Below, piece after piece: positions 1 to 5,456 of a DNA stretch of 5,456 bases. The DNA is taken from contig JABMRN010000251.1 of the NCBI GenBank assembly GCA_013202515.1, positions 1-5,456 of the forward strand. The letters run 5' to 3'. The stretch comes from Candidatus Omnitrophota bacterium (GTDB lineage Bacteria > Omnitrophota > Gorgyraeia > JABMRN01). The notes beneath the pieces are model-generated. The model saw nothing but the letters and a program-made list of their open reading frames with translations, was not told the DNA's origin and searched no databases. A program made the translations under genes and the position numbers. How positions within the stretch are numbered: the first letter of the stretch is position 1; each line of letters begins with the position of its first letter.

Positions 1-376
1 AAGGTATCTTAAATATCTTCAGCCCCAGTTCATTCAACATAGCTATACTTTCTGCATCGAAAGGCGTTGAAAGAAACATGATGCCCTTCTTTCTGCAATA
101 TTTAATAAGTTCTTTATGTGCGGCTAAGTCCAGTTCAAACCTCCTTAACATTTCAAGCTGTGATTCAGTTGTGTTGGTTCTTCTTTTTTGATATTCAGCT
201 TTAGGCGCCGTAATACTTACAACATTTTCGGCTCGGAAAGTCTGAAATTTAACAGCGTCGGCACCGGCATAAACCGCTGCATCTATCATTTTCCGTGCAG
301 TTTTCAGAGTTCCATTGTGATTAACTCCAGCTTCGGCAATTATGAATGTCTTGTTCTTTACATTACCCACGGTCAT
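1..376 (-). CDS. neuB: Nonulosonate (N-acetylneuraminate/legionaminate) synthase, NeuB/LegI type, C-terminus cut by window edge
   Basis: Enzymes of this family condense phosphoenolpyruvate with a six-carbon N-acyl amino sugar (ManNAc, or 2,4-diacetamido-2,4,6-trideoxymannose for LegI) to make a nine-carbon nonulosonic acid in the cytoplasm. The 125 visible residues are the first part of the TIM barrel. Visible motifs are IAEAGVNHNG (13-22; the Glu at 15 is in the substrate-contact position), VKFQTF (42-47; Lys43 and Gln45 match the KFQ motif), a KAEYQ stretch at 59-63, ESQLEML (71-77), FLSTPFD (101-107) and FKIP (122-125). The last is where the family has the PEP-contacting Lys. The metal-binding histidines and the C-terminal antifreeze-like SAF domain lie beyond the left edge. 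The ATG follows an AAAGGA ribosome binding site at good spacing and starts 2 bases after the stop of the acetyltransferase gene. The LegB and LegC neighbours make a legionaminate-type substrate more likely than ManNAc; that choice is inference. Confidence 0.93.
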   Translation of the reverse strand, partial: MTVGNVKNKTFIIAEAGVNHNGTLKTARKMIDAAVYAGADAVKFQTFRAENVVSITAPKAEYQKRRTNTTESQLEMLRRFELDLAAHKELIKYCRKKGIMFLSTPFDAESIAMLNELGLKIFKIP

Positions 377-378
377 AT

Positions 379-1032
379 TTATCCTTTACCCCTATCTCCC
401 ATGTGCCTTGCAGGAATACCAAAAACTCTGGAATTTTGCTTTACGTCATTAACGATTACAGCGCCGGCTGCGACAAGAGAATCCTTCCCTATGTTTATTC
501 CCGAAACAACTTTTGATCCAATGGCAAGCAATGCCCCCTCTTCTATCACGGTAGATGCGCCTACATTGACACCGGCAGAAATCAAGACATTATCCTTTAT
601 TACGGTTTCATGATCTATTGTTGAACCGGTGGCAATAATAACATTGTTTCCTATGCGCACATCAGTGTTGATTATTACGCCGGGAAATATAATATTCCCT
701 TGCCCCATTGAAACGGTTCTTGAGATAACAGCCGACGGATGAACCGCAGATACAATTCTAAATCCGGCTATCTCAATTTTTTTATAAATTTTTTTTCTAA
801 GGCTATTATCCCTAAAACCGCCGATACCGATTGCGGCGTTTTTTATACCATTTTTGATCAACCCGGACAGAATATCATCATTTCCAAGAATAGGGTAACC
901 ACAAAAAGAATCAGAGGAACATTCTTTATCGGTCGTAATCCCTATAATTTCATATCCGCCCATTTCACGCAAAATGTCTATAACGACCTTTGCGTGGCCG
1001 CCGTTTCCGACAATGACAGTTTTTTCTTTCAT
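379..1032 (-). CDS. neuD: NeuD/PglD-family sugar acetyltransferase (probable LegH-type N-acetyltransferase)
   Basis: Predicted acetyl-CoA-dependent sugar acyltransferase of 217 aa, a normal length for the NeuD/PglD family. The N-terminal part (about 1-90) is the Rossmann-like PglD_N domain, opening with KTVIVGNGGHAK (4-15), the nucleotide-sugar-binding glycine motif. From about 98 to 200 it shows imperfect hexapeptide repeats of a left-handed beta-helix ([I/V]-G-x-x-x-x type, e.g. VRIGNN, INIGKD). His141 in the IDHE motif sits where PglD-type enzymes carry the catalytic base, followed by Glu142. The C-terminal FGIPAR (204-209) matches the usual CoA-binding turn. Members either N-acetylate a UDP-4-amino sugar (PglD, LegH) or O-acetylate sialic acid (NeuD). 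Directly after a LegC-type aminotransferase, acetylation of the new C4 amine is the better guess, but sequence alone does not decide. The ATG starts 6 bases after the legC stop with no strong ribosome binding site, so translational coupling is likely. Confidence 0.92.
   Translation of the reverse strand: MKEKTVIVGNGGHAKVVIDILREMGGYEIIGITTDKECSSDSFCGYPILGNDDILSGLIKNGIKNAAIGIGGFRDNSLRKKIYKKIEIAGFRIVSAVHPSAVISRTVSMGQGNIIFPGVIINTDVRIGNNVIIATGSTIDHETVIKDNVLISAGVNVGASTVIEEGALLAIGSKVVSGINIGKDSLVAAGAVIVNDVKQNSRVFGIPARHMGDRGKG
382..387 (-). promoter_or_regulatory. Ribosome binding site of the nonulosonate synthase gene
   Basis: AAAGGA on the minus strand lies 5 bases before the ATG at 376 and inside the last codons of the upstream acetyltransferase gene. 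It is the clearest Shine-Dalgarno site among the genes here and supports this ATG as the start. Confidence 0.7.
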
Positions 1033-1038
1033 ATCTGC

Positions 1039-2148
1039 TTACAGCTCACTTTTTAATAGTTTTTTTATGTGCCTGCACACAAATTTAATATCTTCTTCGG
1101 AGTTCACTGTCGAGCTGGGCAAGCATAGGCTTTTTTCATATATATTTCGTGCATTATAAAAATCACCTTTACCGTAGCGCTTATAGGGAGGCAATTCTAT
1201 TAACGGCATAAATACTCTTCTGGCAGGTATCCCTAGCTCTTTTAATCCAGTTTGTACGATATTTATATCTATTGCTTTCTTAAGGTAAATACAGTTTAAC
1301 CACCATGGGCTTTCTGCGCCTTCATATTCTTCTTGAAAACCAATCCCCTCTACATTTTTAAGTTCTTCCCTGTAGATTGACCTGAATCTCTTTTTCCGGC
1401 GCAAAAAATCACTTAATCTATTCATCTGCGCAAGACCTAAAGCCGCCTCTATGTTTGTCATTCTGTAGTTAAACCCTATCTCGGGATGATGGCCTTCTTT
1501 TAATGCATGTTTCGCCTGATTTACTAAAAATTTTATATGCCCTAGTCTCGCTTTGTTATCCCCTACCACCATGCCCCCGCCGCCTGTAGTGATAACTTTA
1601 TTGCCGTTAAAACTGAAGCACCCTAAATCTCCGAACGTTCCTGTATGTTTATCGTGGTATTTTGCTCCCAGGCTTTCCGTAGCATCCTCTATTACATAGA
1701 GATTGTGTTTTCTGGCTATCCTCATTATCTCATTCATATCGCACGGGTTTCCGTAAAGGTGAACCGGTATTATCGCCTTTGTTTTCTCGGTTATACTCTT
1801 TTCGATTTCGCGTGGCTCAATATTCCAGGTTCGTCTATCTACATCTACAAAAATGGGTTTTGCACCTACGTAGATAATAGGATTAACCGTAGCGACAAAT
1901 GTTAGCACAGGAACGATTACTTCATCTCCTTGGCTTATGCCAAGCTCATGTAGAGCTATATGCATAGCCGCCGTCCCGCTTTGCGTTGAAACAGATTTCT
2001 TTACGCCTAAATATTTGGCAAAACTTTCTTCGAATTCTGTCACAAAGGGGCCAACCGTTGAAACGAATCCCGCATCTACGGCATTGTTTAAATATCGTTT
2101 TTCCAGAGCTCCGATATTCGGGGTATCTAAATGAATCTTTTTATACAT
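1039..2148 (-). CDS. legC: LegC-family PLP-dependent aminotransferase (DegT/DnrJ/EryC1/StrS)
   Basis: A sugar aminotransferase predicted to move an amino group, usually from glutamate, to C4 of the 4-keto-6-deoxy UDP-sugar made by the preceding dehydratase. It has 369 aa and a complete fold type I core. Seen directly: AGFVSTVGPFV (26-36), close to the N-terminal signature of LegC proteins; SGTAAMH (57-63) for phosphate binding; DEVIVPVLTFVATVN (75-89); VIEDATESLGA (152-162), with Asp155 expected to contact the PLP pyridine nitrogen; and FSFNGNKVITTGGGG (178-192), with Lys184 the Schiff-base lysine. NYRMTNIEAALGLAQ (227-241) is the conserved family block. The start overlaps the end of the dehydratase gene by 8 bases (ATGTATAA) and has only a weak GGG upstream, which suggests coupled translation. 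A PseC-like or PglE-like role is possible, but the N-terminal motif and the LegB partner favour LegC. Confidence 0.93.
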   Translation of the reverse strand: MYKKIHLDTPNIGALEKRYLNNAVDAGFVSTVGPFVTEFEESFAKYLGVKKSVSTQSGTAAMHIALHELGISQGDEVIVPVLTFVATVNPIIYVGAKPIFVDVDRRTWNIEPREIEKSITEKTKAIIPVHLYGNPCDMNEIMRIARKHNLYVIEDATESLGAKYHDKHTGTFGDLGCFSFNGNKVITTGGGGMVVGDNKARLGHIKFLVNQAKHALKEGHHPEIGFNYRMTNIEAALGLAQMNRLSDFLRRKKRFRSIYREELKNVEGIGFQEEYEGAESPWWLNCIYLKKAIDINIVQTGLKELGIPARRVFMPLIELPPYKRYGKGDFYNARNIYEKSLCLPSSTVNSEEDIKFVCRHIKKLLKSEL

Positions 2149-3118
2149 TGTATATACCCGATTTATACAAGCTTGAATTCTTTTTATCTTTAAACCACGC
2201 TATTGTCTCATCAAGCCCTTTATCCAAAGGATGCCTCGGATTCCAGCCTGTCAGCCTTTTAATTTTCGCATTACTGCCGAGAAGCCTCATTACTTCTGAT
2301 TTTTCGGGTCTTACCCTTTGTTTATCCAAAATTATTTTTGCCTTCGGATTTATCTTTCCGATAATCTTTTCCGACAATTCTCCTATCGCAATTTCTTCTC
2401 CGCTTGATATATTTATCTCCTCCCCGATTGTATCATCCGAAGTGGCTATAGCTACGAATGCCTCACATACATCCTTTACATAGTTAAAATCCCTCTTGGG
2501 TGTTAAAGAGCCTAAATTTATCTTGGTTATACCATCTAGTAATTGAGTTATTATTGTAGGTATAATCGCCCTTGCCGATTGCCTTGGCCCGTATGTATTA
2601 AAAGGGCGGACAGTCGCAACCGGAACATTGAACGATTTAAAGAAGGATTCTGCGATTCTATCTGCCCCTATTTTGGAAGCGCTGTAGGGCGATTGCCCCT
2701 GCATGGGATGATCTTCATCTATGGGAATACGCTTTGCCGTGCCGTAAACCTCAGAGGTAGATGTTGCCAAAACCTTTTCCACCTCGCACTCCATAGCCGC
2801 TTGAAGAATATTTAAAGTGCCTTTTATATTAGTATCTACATAGGAATCCGGTGAGTGATATGAAAAAGGAATGCCTATCAGGGCTGCCAGGTGAAAAACA
2901 ATATCAATATCTCTCATTGCCTTTTTCACGCCATTGGGGTCTCGTATGTCCCCTGTAAAAATCTCGATTTTACTAAGCTTATCCTTGTCAATACTATCCA
3001 GCCATCCCCACGAATTCAAGAAATTATAGAAGACAAAAGCCCTTATCCTGCAGCCTTCTTCTAAAAGGCGCTCCACGAGATGGCTTCCTATGAATCCTTC
3101 GGAACCGGTCACAAGCAC
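2141..3118 (-). CDS. legB: LegB-type NAD-dependent UDP-GlcNAc 4,6-dehydratase (extended SDR), GTG start, N-terminus shortened
   Basis: Predicted first enzyme of the legionaminate-type branch, turning a nucleotide-linked GlcNAc into its 4-keto-6-deoxy form with bound NAD. The 325 residues begin directly at beta strand 1, MLVTGSEGFIGSHL (1-14), with the GxxGxxG dinucleotide motif at 5-11. HLAAL (76-80) is the usual SDR segment. ATSTSEVYG (118-126) carries the Thr/Ser-Glu catalytic signature of 4,6-dehydratases, and SPYSASK (143-149) gives Tyr145 and Lys149 of the YxxxK pair. RPFNTYGPRQ (171-180) is the conserved substrate block, and KRDFNYVKDV (208-217) and the C-terminal GWNP (291-294) are also typical. 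The start codon is a GTG with no ribosome binding site. An in-frame ATG seven codons upstream is separated from it by a TAA, so the protein lacks the few residues most relatives have before the first strand. It ends inside the start of legC. Confidence 0.9.
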   Translation of the reverse strand: MLVTGSEGFIGSHLVERLLEEGCRIRAFVFYNFLNSWGWLDSIDKDKLSKIEIFTGDIRDPNGVKKAMRDIDIVFHLAALIGIPFSYHSPDSYVDTNIKGTLNILQAAMECEVEKVLATSTSEVYGTAKRIPIDEDHPMQGQSPYSASKIGADRIAESFFKSFNVPVATVRPFNTYGPRQSARAIIPTIITQLLDGITKINLGSLTPKRDFNYVKDVCEAFVAIATSDDTIGEEINISSGEEIAIGELSEKIIGKINPKAKIILDKQRVRPEKSEVMRLLGSNAKIKRLTGWNPRHPLDKGLDETIAWFKDKKNSSLYKSGIYNV

Positions 3119-3121
3119 TCT

Positions 3122-3139
3122 TTAATTTTTAATCTTCAT
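3122..3139 (-). other. Five-codon mini-ORF (MKIKN-stop) in frame with legB, possible former legB start or leader
   Basis: On the minus strand ATG (3139-3137) is followed by AAG ATT AAA AAT and then TAA (3124-3122). One codon (AGA) then separates the stop from the GTG that opens legB in the same frame. Read through, it would give MKIKN-x-RVLVTG, which is how SDR dehydratases usually begin. A single change from AAA or CAA to TAA would explain the stop. Alternatives are a sequencing error, or a true stop with reinitiation at the GTG. Confidence 0.6.
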
Positions 3140-3150
3140 TGCAATCTCAA

Positions 3151-3156
3151 TCCTTT
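3151..3156 (-). promoter_or_regulatory. Putative ribosome binding site upstream of legB
   Basis: AAAGGA overlaps the last base of the stop codon of the upstream gene. It lies 11 bases before the ATG at 3139 (somewhat long but usable) and 32 bases before the GTG at 3118 (too far). It therefore serves the upstream ATG better than the GTG start that yields the full dehydratase. Confidence 0.45.
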
Positions 3157-5006
3157 CAAGAAGGCAATTGATATAGATTGTCTCTTAATCTTTCTAATGC
3201 CATATCGTCGTCAAAAGCGTCATACAGGCGTATATCTTTCTCGCTTAACACTTCTTGACAATTGACTTTTTCGGTTAATATATTTTCTATCTGCTTGAAC
3301 AAAAGATTTTTGTCTTCAAAAACTAATATATTGTGGTACTTCTTTGCAAAAAGATGATTTTTATCACTCATGGGGTCAAAATAAAGTGCGTTCTTGCCGC
3401 AGATCAATGCTATTGTCGCTGGACTATTCATGCCCATAGTGACACAAACATCGGAAATAGATATGACTTCTTCCGCGGCCCATTTTGATGAATTTACCAA
3501 TACAAAATTTTTGCAGGCATCCAGTTCTTTGCGTAATCTTTCATACATCTTACGATTATTCTGTGATATTTTTAATTCTTCGCCGGGCAAGGCCTTTGGT
3601 TTCAGCAATATGCTCAGATCCTTTCTTCTGTCGCAAAATTCTTTTACCATCTCTAGATATTGCAAAAAATATTCTTCCATAACAAAGGTGTCGTTATCAA
3701 AAGCCGTATCAAAGAATGTAACTTTCTTCTTTTCTGTTTGCAATAGCGGCATTTCTTTAATTATTTTTTCTTTATTGCATATTGCCTTATTATAATTCCT
3801 TTTATATGGGCAGCCTATATTGAATTTTTCATCAACAAAATAATTATCCGCGTGGGAATCGTAGTGAATATCGCCCCAAGTAAAATAGATATTATGAGGA
3901 GAAAAGGCGTACATATAATCCCTATAATGCGTTAAATCGCTCAAATGTAAAATCACATTTTTTGTTCCGTATCTGTTTAAAATAATCGTTTCTTCGGCAT
4001 CGCCCCAAAGCTTGTTTGAAATAAAGCACTTTATGCCATATAGATTCATTAATACCTCTATAGGGAAACACCTTTTGTGAAAGAGGGCTATATAATAGGA
4101 TAAGTAAGCCTGCCCACTAGCAAAGAGAGAAATGTGAGTCCTGAGAGGAACAAAAAGGTAAAAAAACAGTATGTTAAAAAAATCTCTATTTATATTAATT
4201 TTTAACTCCGGAACAGAGGCTGTATTAAAACCTTTTTTTACTGCCTCTTTAAACGCGTTCTCCCTTTGAGGGTTCTTGCTAAACTTGAGCATTAGCATAT
4301 CTTCTTTTTTGAACCTCTTGCCGTCTATTGCGATGTCATCGCCTAAGATTGAAGAATGAGATGTCTCTGAAGCTGCTTCTCTGGCTAATCTGTATTTTTT
4401 CTTTTGCCTGTTAAAAACCACCCCCCGTTTCATGAGCTCCCTGAAAAGCCAGGCATAATATATAAGTACAAATAATCCCGGCCATAGCGTGCCGATCCAT
4501 TTTATCCTGTATTTAACCTGATGCTTATCTTCCATGTACTCCACAACAAACTTGCTAACAGGATTCTTGCACATTAAAATTTTTCCTCCGGGCAAGGCAG
4601 ACAATCTTATAGCATGGAACTGCTTCAATAAGTTAAAAATCTGTCGGCATAATTCCTTTTTAATGTAAGCTTCAAACTTCTGCGTTCCCAAAATACTGTT
4701 GTAGTATTTGATAAATCCATCGTGCTTCTTTATATTATGGTTGTAAAATTTTGTACTTAAATCTATGGCTGATTCGTTAATTTCATACCATAGACCTTTT
4801 TGCTTACCTATCATGACGTTAGATTTTTCTACGGATTCCTTTATGTATTTTTTTGCGAAGAATATATTTCGACAATGCGTGATTACGCTTGAATAGATAT
4901 CGCCACCCATGACTAACAATTTCAAATTCCTAAAAAAGCCGTACAGGATAAGTTGTCCGTATTCAAATTTATTCCTATTAAACACGGCTATATGTGTGTT
5001 ATTCAT
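3156..5006 (-). CDS. Large uncharacterised protein with GT-B-like C-terminal domain, putative surface-polysaccharide glycosyltransferase
   Basis: I do not recognise a named family for this 616-residue protein (numbered from the ATG at 5006). The C-terminal third looks like the second domain of GT-B transferases of the capsule or CDP-glycerol-transferase kind. VTFFDTAFDN (429-438) resembles the strand opening that domain; ILLKPKALPG (466-475) stands where such proteins often have an LxxHP-like motif, here with KP instead of HP. ISDVCVTMGMNSPATIALICG (517-537), followed by ALYFDP (540-545), resembles the nucleotide-sugar site (glycine/serine loop, small-residue helix, final strand). The N-terminal half has two hydrophobic stretches, 170-188 (WIGTLW to YYAWLF, then a basic patch) and 276-288 (FFNILFFYLFVPL), which may attach it to the membrane. 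The ATG overlaps the stop of the upstream gene as ATGA. A GTG 15 bases earlier is possible but less likely. Its place just before legB suggests work on the nonulosonate-containing glycan; the substrate is unknown. Confidence 0.72.
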   Translation of the reverse strand: MNNTHIAVFNRNKFEYGQLILYGFFRNLKLLVMGGDIYSSVITHCRNIFFAKKYIKESVEKSNVMIGKQKGLWYEINESAIDLSTKFYNHNIKKHDGFIKYYNSILGTQKFEAYIKKELCRQIFNLLKQFHAIRLSALPGGKILMCKNPVSKFVVEYMEDKHQVKYRIKWIGTLWPGLFVLIYYAWLFRELMKRGVVFNRQKKKYRLAREAASETSHSSILGDDIAIDGKRFKKEDMLMLKFSKNPQRENAFKEAVKKGFNTASVPELKININRDFFNILFFYLFVPLRTHISLFASGQAYLSYYIALFHKRCFPIEVLMNLYGIKCFISNKLWGDAEETIILNRYGTKNVILHLSDLTHYRDYMYAFSPHNIYFTWGDIHYDSHADNYFVDEKFNIGCPYKRNYNKAICNKEKIIKEMPLLQTEKKKVTFFDTAFDNDTFVMEEYFLQYLEMVKEFCDRRKDLSILLKPKALPGEELKISQNNRKMYERLRKELDACKNFVLVNSSKWAAEEVISISDVCVTMGMNSPATIALICGKNALYFDPMSDKNHLFAKKYHNILVFEDKNLLFKQIENILTEKVNCQEVLSEKDIRLYDAFDDDMALERLRDNLYQLPS

Positions 5007-5456
5007 TTTATTGTCTCGCACTTGCGGCAGAAGTTTTTGACGTCCCAGTTATTAAGCAGTTTGCCGACCTGAAAAGAAAAATCTCCGCCATAAAGTTTTT
5101 CCATCTCTTCAAAAATTATTTTAAGCTTAGCTGCCTCGCAGAAAATCCTGTAATGCCCGGGCCTACTGTATGCAGTCAGGGGGGCCACACCTAATTCATG
5201 AAGGTACCAGGCATTCGCATCGTAGGGTAAATATAACGCTTCGCTTATATTGACATAAGGCTTGCTTTTAAAAATGGCGCCTACGTTTCGCGTAGCGACC
5301 ATCCATTGCCTTGCGGAACGCAAAGATTCGCGCACCTCACGGGACATAGCCGCACCGGCTATGTTCTCTATGGAGGAATACGCCAGCTCAATTGCCGGAA
5401 TACAGCTCTCAAGTAGAAGTTCTGTTTTATATTTTCGGATGAGGTTATCCCCCAGC
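5003..5456 (-). CDS. Hypothetical protein, C-terminal 150 residues, 5' end beyond the window
   Basis: The frame stays open from the TGA at 5005-5003 to the right edge, giving 150 residues, so the Met at 5347 is an internal residue rather than the start. I do not recognise the family. The visible part is soluble-looking, mostly mixed alpha/beta in character, with no clear membrane segment. It includes an arginine-rich helix (SREVRESLRSARQW), an aromatic stretch around LYLPYDANAWYLHELG, a SRPGHYRIF segment, an amphipathic charged helix (KLKIIFEEMEKLYGG) and a terminal FCRKC motif (Cys143 and Cys146 of the visible part) that could bind metal but is too little to claim it. Its stop overlaps the start of the next gene by 4 bases, so the two are probably translated together and may act together. 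Being upstream of a nonulosonate gene set hints at glycan metabolism, with no direct support. Confidence 0.8.
   Translation of the reverse strand, partial: LGDNLIRKYKTELLLESCIPAIELAYSSIENIAGAAMSREVRESLRSARQWMVATRNVGAIFKSKPYVNISEALYLPYDANAWYLHELGVAPLTAYSRPGHYRIFCEAAKLKIIFEEMEKLYGGDFSFQVGKLLNNWDVKNFCRKCETIK
5344..5364. repeat. Perfect 9-bp inverted repeat with 3-base loop inside the partial gene
   Basis: ACATAGCCG (5344-5352), loop CAC, then CGGCTATGT (5356-5364). The arms are exact reverse complements. It lies within the open frame of the right-hand partial gene and is not followed by a T-run on either strand, so it does not look like an intrinsic terminator. It may be a chance hairpin. Confidence 0.6.

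Noticed and set aside
188..613. Plus-strand open frames at 188-613, 739-1056, 1986-2483, 3394-3795 and similar
   Set aside because: Each lies opposite a well-supported minus-strand gene with clear family motifs. Their translations show no recognisable motifs, and they are best explained as shadows.
777..796. Two T-runs (7 and 8 bases; A-runs on the coding strand) as a terminator or phase-variation tract in neuD
   Set aside because: They encode Lys-rich codons inside an intact frame, have no adjacent stem, and runs of this length are ordinary in AT-rich DNA.
2169..2180. Adjacent HindIII and EcoRI recognition sequences (AAGCTTGAATTC), suggesting a vector polylinker
   Set aside because: The bases are inside the continuous legB reading frame (KNSSLYKSG) and no other vector-like sequence surrounds them, so it is coincidence.
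5019..5021. GTG at 5021 as the start of the transferase-like gene
   Set aside because: The ATG at 5006 gives the common ATGA stop/start overlap and a stronger start codon. The GTG would add only five residues and a longer overlap, and neither start has a strong ribosome binding site.
5281..5295. Small inverted repeat CTACG-TTTCG-CGTAG
   Set aside because: The stem is only 5 bp and lies within coding sequence; such repeats are expected often by chance.
5003..5347. Treating the Met at 5347 as the start of a complete 114-residue protein
   Set aside because: The same frame is open for 36 more codons to the right edge with coding-like content and without a ribosome binding site at 5347, so the gene is partial.

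Overview
All recognisable genes in this window lie on the minus strand and are packed head to tail, so transcription runs from right (5456) to left (1). Neighbouring genes overlap by 4 or 8 bases or are separated by 2, 6 or 37 bases. No terminator and no convincing promoter was seen. The window therefore looks like an internal segment of one operon cut at both ends. The base composition is moderately AT-rich. The content (nonulosonic, i.e. sialic-acid-like, sugar synthesis plus a surface-polysaccharide transferase-like protein) suggests a bacterium with a decorated cell surface. The sequence alone does not fix the phylum; an environmental or candidate-phylum Gram-negative is a guess only.

Layout in transcription order: (1) 5456-5003, the C-terminal 150 residues of a protein I do not recognise. 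(2) 5006-3156, a large (616 aa) protein whose C-terminal third resembles a GT-B-type surface-polysaccharide transferase, coupled to gene 1 by an ATGA stop/start overlap. (3) 3118-2141, a LegB-type NAD-dependent 4,6-dehydratase of the extended SDR family. (4) 2148-1039, a LegC-type PLP aminotransferase of the DegT/DnrJ/EryC1 family. (5) 1032-379, a NeuD/PglD-type sugar N- or O-acetyltransferase with a left-handed beta-helix. (6) 376-1, the N-terminal 125 residues of a NeuB/LegI-type nonulosonate synthase running off the left edge.

Together genes 3-6 match the established legionaminic-acid-type route. A nucleotide-linked GlcNAc is 4,6-dehydrated (LegB), aminated at C4 (LegC), probably N-acetylated (the NeuD-like protein in the LegH role), and finally condensed with phosphoenolpyruvate (NeuB/LegI). 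The hydrolysing 2-epimerase (LegG/NeuC-like) and the CMP-sugar synthetase (LegF/NeuA-like) are not in the window and would be expected further left. Genes 1 and 2 may act on, transfer or assemble the resulting glycan, but that is inferred from position only.

The points most worth a second look are the 5' end of the dehydratase gene and the uncharacterised large protein. In the dehydratase gene, a well-placed in-frame ATG is followed after five codons by TAA, leaving a GTG without a ribosome binding site as the only usable start. The large protein sits directly upstream of the sugar-synthesis genes.
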